A DNA stretch of 9,261 nucleotides, taken from the NCBI GenBank assembly GCA_947174295.1, contig CAMWIG010000072.1:1-9261 (forward strand), given 5' to 3'. Both the position numbers and the translations under genes were made by a program. This document shows, piece after piece, positions 6,646 to 9,261 of this stretch (position 1 is its first letter; each line of letters begins with the position of its first letter). The notes under the pieces were generated by a model, which had not been told where the DNA came from, searched no databases, and was given only the letters and a program-made list of their open reading frames with translations. The DNA comes from an uncultured Alistipes sp. (GTDB lineage Bacteria > Bacteroidota > Bacteroidia > Bacteroidales > Rikenellaceae).

Positions 6646-7314
6646 ATGAAAGCAATTTTCTATAAGGAGTGGCTCAAAACGCGCTGGTATCTGCTGCTGG
6701 CCGCCGCCGTAACGCTCGGCACGACAGCCTACTCGCTCATGCGCATCGCCCGCGTGGCCGATATGAAAGGCATAGCCCACGTGTGGGAGGTGATGCTCTC
6801 GCGCGACGTCGTATTCGTCGATGCGCTGGAATATCTGCCGCTTCTGGTCGGCGTTCTTCTGGGCCTCGTGCAGTTCATGCCCGAGATGTACCACAAATGT
6901 CTCAAACTGACGCTGCATCTGCCCTATAAGCCGATTCGCATGATAACCCTCATGACGGCATTCGGAACCGCTGCGCTCGCGGCAATCTTCGCCGCAGCCT
7001 GCCTGACGATGTTCGTATACCTGCGCGGCATACTCGCTCCCGAGCTTTACGGACGCATTCTGCTCACCGCCGCGCCGTGGTTTCTGGCCGGCATCGCAGG
7101 CTATCTGACCGTGGCGTGGATATGTCTCGAACCGGCATGGAAGCGCCGCGTGGCCGACATGGCGGTGGCCGTGCCGATGCTGTGGATATACTTCCTCGCC
7201 CCGGCGCCTGCCGCCTACGGAGCGTTTCTGCCACTGCTGGCCGTGTTCACACTGCTGACAGCGACGCTCGCGTGGCTCTCCGCAGCAAGATTCAAGGAGG
7301 GAAAACAGGACTAA
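6646..7314 (+). CDS. ABC-2 type transporter permease, 222 aa
   Basis: A hydrophobic protein with about six membrane helices: residues about 13-30, 60-78, 100-125, 140-163, 173-190 and 193-218, joined by short loops. The start MKAIFYKEWLKTRWYLL, with a short amphipathic/basic N-terminus before helix one (FYKEWLK), is typical of ABC-2 permease subunits that pair with the ATPase encoded just before. The ATG at 6646 is 8 bases after the ATPase stop; an in-frame TTG at 6634 would overlap it but adds only four residues and is less likely. No ligand-binding domain is present. A cytoplasmic basic C-terminus (ARFKEGKQD) follows the last helix, consistent with both ends inside. The substrate is unknown. 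Confidence 0.85.
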   Translation: MKAIFYKEWLKTRWYLLLAAAVTLGTTAYSLMRIARVADMKGIAHVWEVMLSRDVVFVDALEYLPLLVGVLLGLVQFMPEMYHKCLKLTLHLPYKPIRMITLMTAFGTAALAAIFAAACLTMFVYLRGILAPELYGRILLTAAPWFLAGIAGYLTVAWICLEPAWKRRVADMAVAVPMLWIYFLAPAPAAYGAFLPLLAVFTLLTATLAWLSAARFKEGKQD

Positions 7315-7332
7315 CGCAAAAACGAATAACAG

Positions 7333-8367
7333 ATGAAACGTTTCAGTACAATATTTCTCGTCGCAACCGTCGTCGTACTGCTCCTGTGGCAGATTCCGTG
7401 GTGGACGAACTTCCTCACCGCCCGCACGTCGAAAGTGCCTTTCACGCTGTACAGCTCCGTGCTCGGCGACTTCATATCCACCGAACGCATCGACGAAAAG
7501 AGCATCGTGCGCCACGACCGCGCCGGCAATGTCTTCACGCAGGAGGAGGTCGACTCCCTGCTGCCGTTCTTCCATATGCGGCAACTCGTGGCCGACGGCC
7601 GTTTTCCCGAGCAGGTCTGCGGCGTGGACGTCACGCCTCACGAGGTGCAGCGCACGTCGTTCAGCTTCCGAATATCGCCGTCCGACATCAACGCTCCGGC
7701 AGCAGGCCTCTACCCTCTGCTCGAAAGCATGTCGGGACGTGTCGACCTCGCGATGCCCGACGATGTGTTCCGCATCACCGGCTCAGGCGTGGAGTTCATA
7801 CGCATGGACGACAATGCAATCGACGCCGGCAAGAGCCGCAATTTCACCGATGCGCTGCTGCGCAAGGGATTCCGATTCCCGGCACGCTCGGTAGCCGGCA
7901 ATCCGACAGCACGCAAGGAGTACGACGAAGGCTATCTTCTCACCGACGCCGACGGACGTCTGTTCCACCTCAAACAGCAGTGCGGCCGTCCCTACGTGCG
8001 GGCGATAGAGCTTCCCGAAGGGTGCGACATCCGCCACATGTTCGTCACCGAGTTCCGCGACCGCTCGCTGCTCGGATTCCTCGTCGACGCCGAGGGCCGG
8101 TTCATCGTCCTGCGCCGCTCCTACGAGCTCGTGCCGGCGCAGCTGCCGCCGTTCGACCCTGCAACGGAGGGCATGACGATCATAGGCAACATGCTCGACT
8201 GGACGGTCTGCACGCGCACCGCATCGGCCGACCGCTACACGGCCCTGCGCGCCGACGACATGACGGCAATAGATTCGGTGGAGTTCCCCGTCGACCGCCG
8301 GCCGATGCCCGGTCTCTACTTCACTTCGCCGGACGACAAGTTCGTTCGTCCGCGCCTGATATTCTGA
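7333..8367 (+). CDS. DUF4857-like membrane-anchored periplasmic protein, 344 aa
   Basis: One N-terminal hydrophobic helix (about 5-22, FSTIFLVATVVVLLLW) precedes a large soluble part with no further helices, so it most likely is anchored in the inner membrane and faces the periplasm. The pattern PFTLYSSVLGDFI near residue 36, LLPFFHMRQL near 76, NPTARKEYDEGYL at 190-202 and LFHLK at 210-214 fits the Bacteroidota DUF4857 family. Function is unknown to me. The position directly after an ABC ATPase/permease pair, on the same strand with an 18-base gap, suggests an accessory or substrate-handling component of that transporter. Two beta-propeller-like repeats are possible (the YDEGY..DADGRLFHLK and LGFLVDAEGRFIVLRR segments share a D-G-R-F/L-x-x-L/V-x pattern). 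No cysteine-based or catalytic signature was recognised. Confidence 0.72.
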   Translation: MKRFSTIFLVATVVVLLLWQIPWWTNFLTARTSKVPFTLYSSVLGDFISTERIDEKSIVRHDRAGNVFTQEEVDSLLPFFHMRQLVADGRFPEQVCGVDVTPHEVQRTSFSFRISPSDINAPAAGLYPLLESMSGRVDLAMPDDVFRITGSGVEFIRMDDNAIDAGKSRNFTDALLRKGFRFPARSVAGNPTARKEYDEGYLLTDADGRLFHLKQQCGRPYVRAIELPEGCDIRHMFVTEFRDRSLLGFLVDAEGRFIVLRRSYELVPAQLPPFDPATEGMTIIGNMLDWTVCTRTASADRYTALRADDMTAIDSVEFPVDRRPMPGLYFTSPDDKFVRPRLIF

Positions 8368-8391
8368 CAGCACACACACTCTCTCTTAACG

Positions 8392-8428
8392 AAACCGGCC
8401 TTCGCCCCCGCATGCGAAGGCCGGTTTT
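8392..8428 (+). terminator. Rho-independent terminator of the + strand array
   Basis: The arms AAACCGGCCTTCGC (8392-8405) and GCGAAGGCCGGTTT (8414-8427) pair perfectly over 14 bases around an 8-base loop, and the right arm ends in a run of four T. It sits 24 bases after the DUF4857 gene stop. The T-run is short but the stem is strong, and nothing on the + strand follows, so this ends the operon. The arm pair could also be read from the - strand. Confidence 0.85.
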
Positions 8429-8480
8429 ACATTCCGGAACGCCACCCGATGCCACGCCGGCAAAACCGTAGCACGGAGAC

Positions 8481-8510
8481 AAAAAAAACGCACCCCGCGA
8501 GGGATGCGTT
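8481..8510 (-). terminator. Intrinsic terminator of the lytic transglycosylase gene
   Basis: On the - strand, AACGCATCCC (8510-8501) pairs with GGGGTGCGTT (8496-8487) over ten positions with one G-U pair and a four-base loop, followed by eight T (8488-8481, two of them counted in the stem). This is a textbook intrinsic terminator for the convergent gene, 52 bases beyond its stop. Confidence 0.9.
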
Positions 8511-8562
8511 ATGGTTCGGAAACGGCAACCGCCGCAGCGGTGCCGATGATTTTCCTGCGGCG

Positions 8563-9249
8563 CTACATCGTCATGCTGCGATACTTCGCATAACGGGCCA
8601 TGACGTCGTCGACGTAGGCGAGAGTCTGTCTGCTGCCCGTAAACCTGCCGCAGCGGACCTCCTCCTTCTCGTAGTATTCGGGCTGGGCCTTCAATTGCAG
8701 ATAACGCGACACGACATCCCACGAATTGGGATTTTCGCCCGCATTGCGGGCCAGACGCCGTGCGTCGGCAACGTGGCCGATACCGCCGTTATAGCTTGCC
8801 AGCACGATGCTCATACGATCCTTCTCGGGAACACCGGCAGGAATGCGCAGCGTACGCTCGATTTCGTTGAGCAGTTTGCCCGCCAGACGGACATTGGTCA
8901 GCGGGTCGATGATTTCGGCTTCGGGGACATTGAAATGACGCCCCACGACGGGCATAATCTGCATCAGCCCCATGGCTCCGCGGCGCGACACGATGTCCGC
9001 CTCGAAACGGGACTCATGATATGCTATGGCGCTCATCAGACGCCAGTCGCGGCCCTCCTCGGCACTTGCGGTGCGTATCACGTCGTCGTAATCCGAGATG
9101 ATGCGCCGCTGTGCGGCGACAGCCTGGCCTATGCTCTCCGCCGGGACGATTTCCGCATCGGGTTCCGTTACCGGCAGCGAGGTGTTGAAGCCGTAAAAAG
9201 TAGTAAAAATGGTTAAGAACGAAAAGGTTAAAATTGTCTTCTTTAACAT
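8563..9249 (-). CDS. Lytic transglycosylase, GH23/SLT fold, 228 aa
   Basis: The protein cleaves the MurNAc-GlcNAc bond of peptidoglycan, forming 1,6-anhydro-MurNAc. Residues 1-20 form a hydrophobic N-terminal segment (TILTFSFLTIFTTFYGF) acting as a signal peptide or anchor; no lipobox Cys is seen. The SLT domain covers about residues 55-190. Catalytic Glu79 lies in AIAYHESRF, followed by the fold motifs GAMGLMQIMP (91-100) and LASYNGG (150-156), in the expected order and spacing. A C-terminal tail of about 35 residues follows, with no LysM or solute-binding domain, so this is a minimal enzyme. The start is the ATG whose complement is at 9247-9249; only 12 bases upstream remain, so its promoter is outside the window. 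It converges on the + strand array with separate terminators and looks unrelated to it. Confidence 0.92.
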   Translation of the reverse strand: MLKKTILTFSFLTIFTTFYGFNTSLPVTEPDAEIVPAESIGQAVAAQRRIISDYDDVIRTASAEEGRDWRLMSAIAYHESRFEADIVSRRGAMGLMQIMPVVGRHFNVPEAEIIDPLTNVRLAGKLLNEIERTLRIPAGVPEKDRMSIVLASYNGGIGHVADARRLARNAGENPNSWDVVSRYLQLKAQPEYYEKEEVRCGRFTGSRQTLAYVDDVMARYAKYRSMTM

Positions 9250-9261
9250 ACGAAGGTGTTT

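Overview
The window is a GC-rich stretch (roughly 60% GC by eye) from a Gram-negative Bacteroidota, most likely an Alistipes-like member of the Bacteroidales. The grounds are several Bacteroidota-restricted families (a DUF4876-type lipoprotein, a DUF6850-type outer-membrane barrel, a fimbrillin/FISUMP lipoprotein and a DUF4857-type protein), lipoprotein signal peptides without Shine-Dalgarno sites, A-rich translation leaders, and GC-rich codon use that still uses ATA for isoleucine freely. Assignments rest on pattern recognition of protein sequences; no database search was run.

Layout: nearly everything (1-8367) lies on the + strand as one tightly packed array. It begins with the last codons of a probable TonB-dependent receptor (stop at 53-55). 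Next come a DUF4876-like surface lipoprotein (61-1299), a DUF6850-like barrel (1292-2797, overlapping by 8 bases), a two-domain fimbrillin/FISUMP lipoprotein (2862-4493), a small lipoprotein with a Cys/His cluster (4593-5174), a short PepSY-associated membrane protein (5161-5733, overlapping by 14 bases), an ABC ATPase (5747-6637), its six-helix permease (6646-7314) and a DUF4857-like anchored periplasmic protein (7333-8367). A 14-bp perfect hairpin ending in T residues (8392-8428) closes the array. A second strong hairpin (4527-4562) with no T-tract sits inside it, between the surface-protein half and the inner-membrane half.

On the - strand, a convergent GH23 lytic transglycosylase (8563-9249) has its own U-tract terminator (8481-8510). 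It looks like an unrelated housekeeping wall enzyme.

Reading the array as a unit, it spans the whole envelope: TonB receptor, barrel and surface lipoproteins outside; a Cys/His lipoprotein and a DUF4857 protein in the periplasm; a PepSY-type helix protein and an ABC-2 type ATPase/permease pair in the inner membrane. PepSY-membrane proteins in other systems take part in siderophore or heme iron handling, and the CxHxCxH lipoprotein motif looks metal-binding. The best working hypothesis is therefore an uncharacterised metal, metallophore or heme acquisition/handling locus. That function is inference. The gene content and order are what the sequence shows. No RNA genes, CRISPR arrays, insertion sequences or long repeats were seen, and no gap without a gene exceeds 200 bases.
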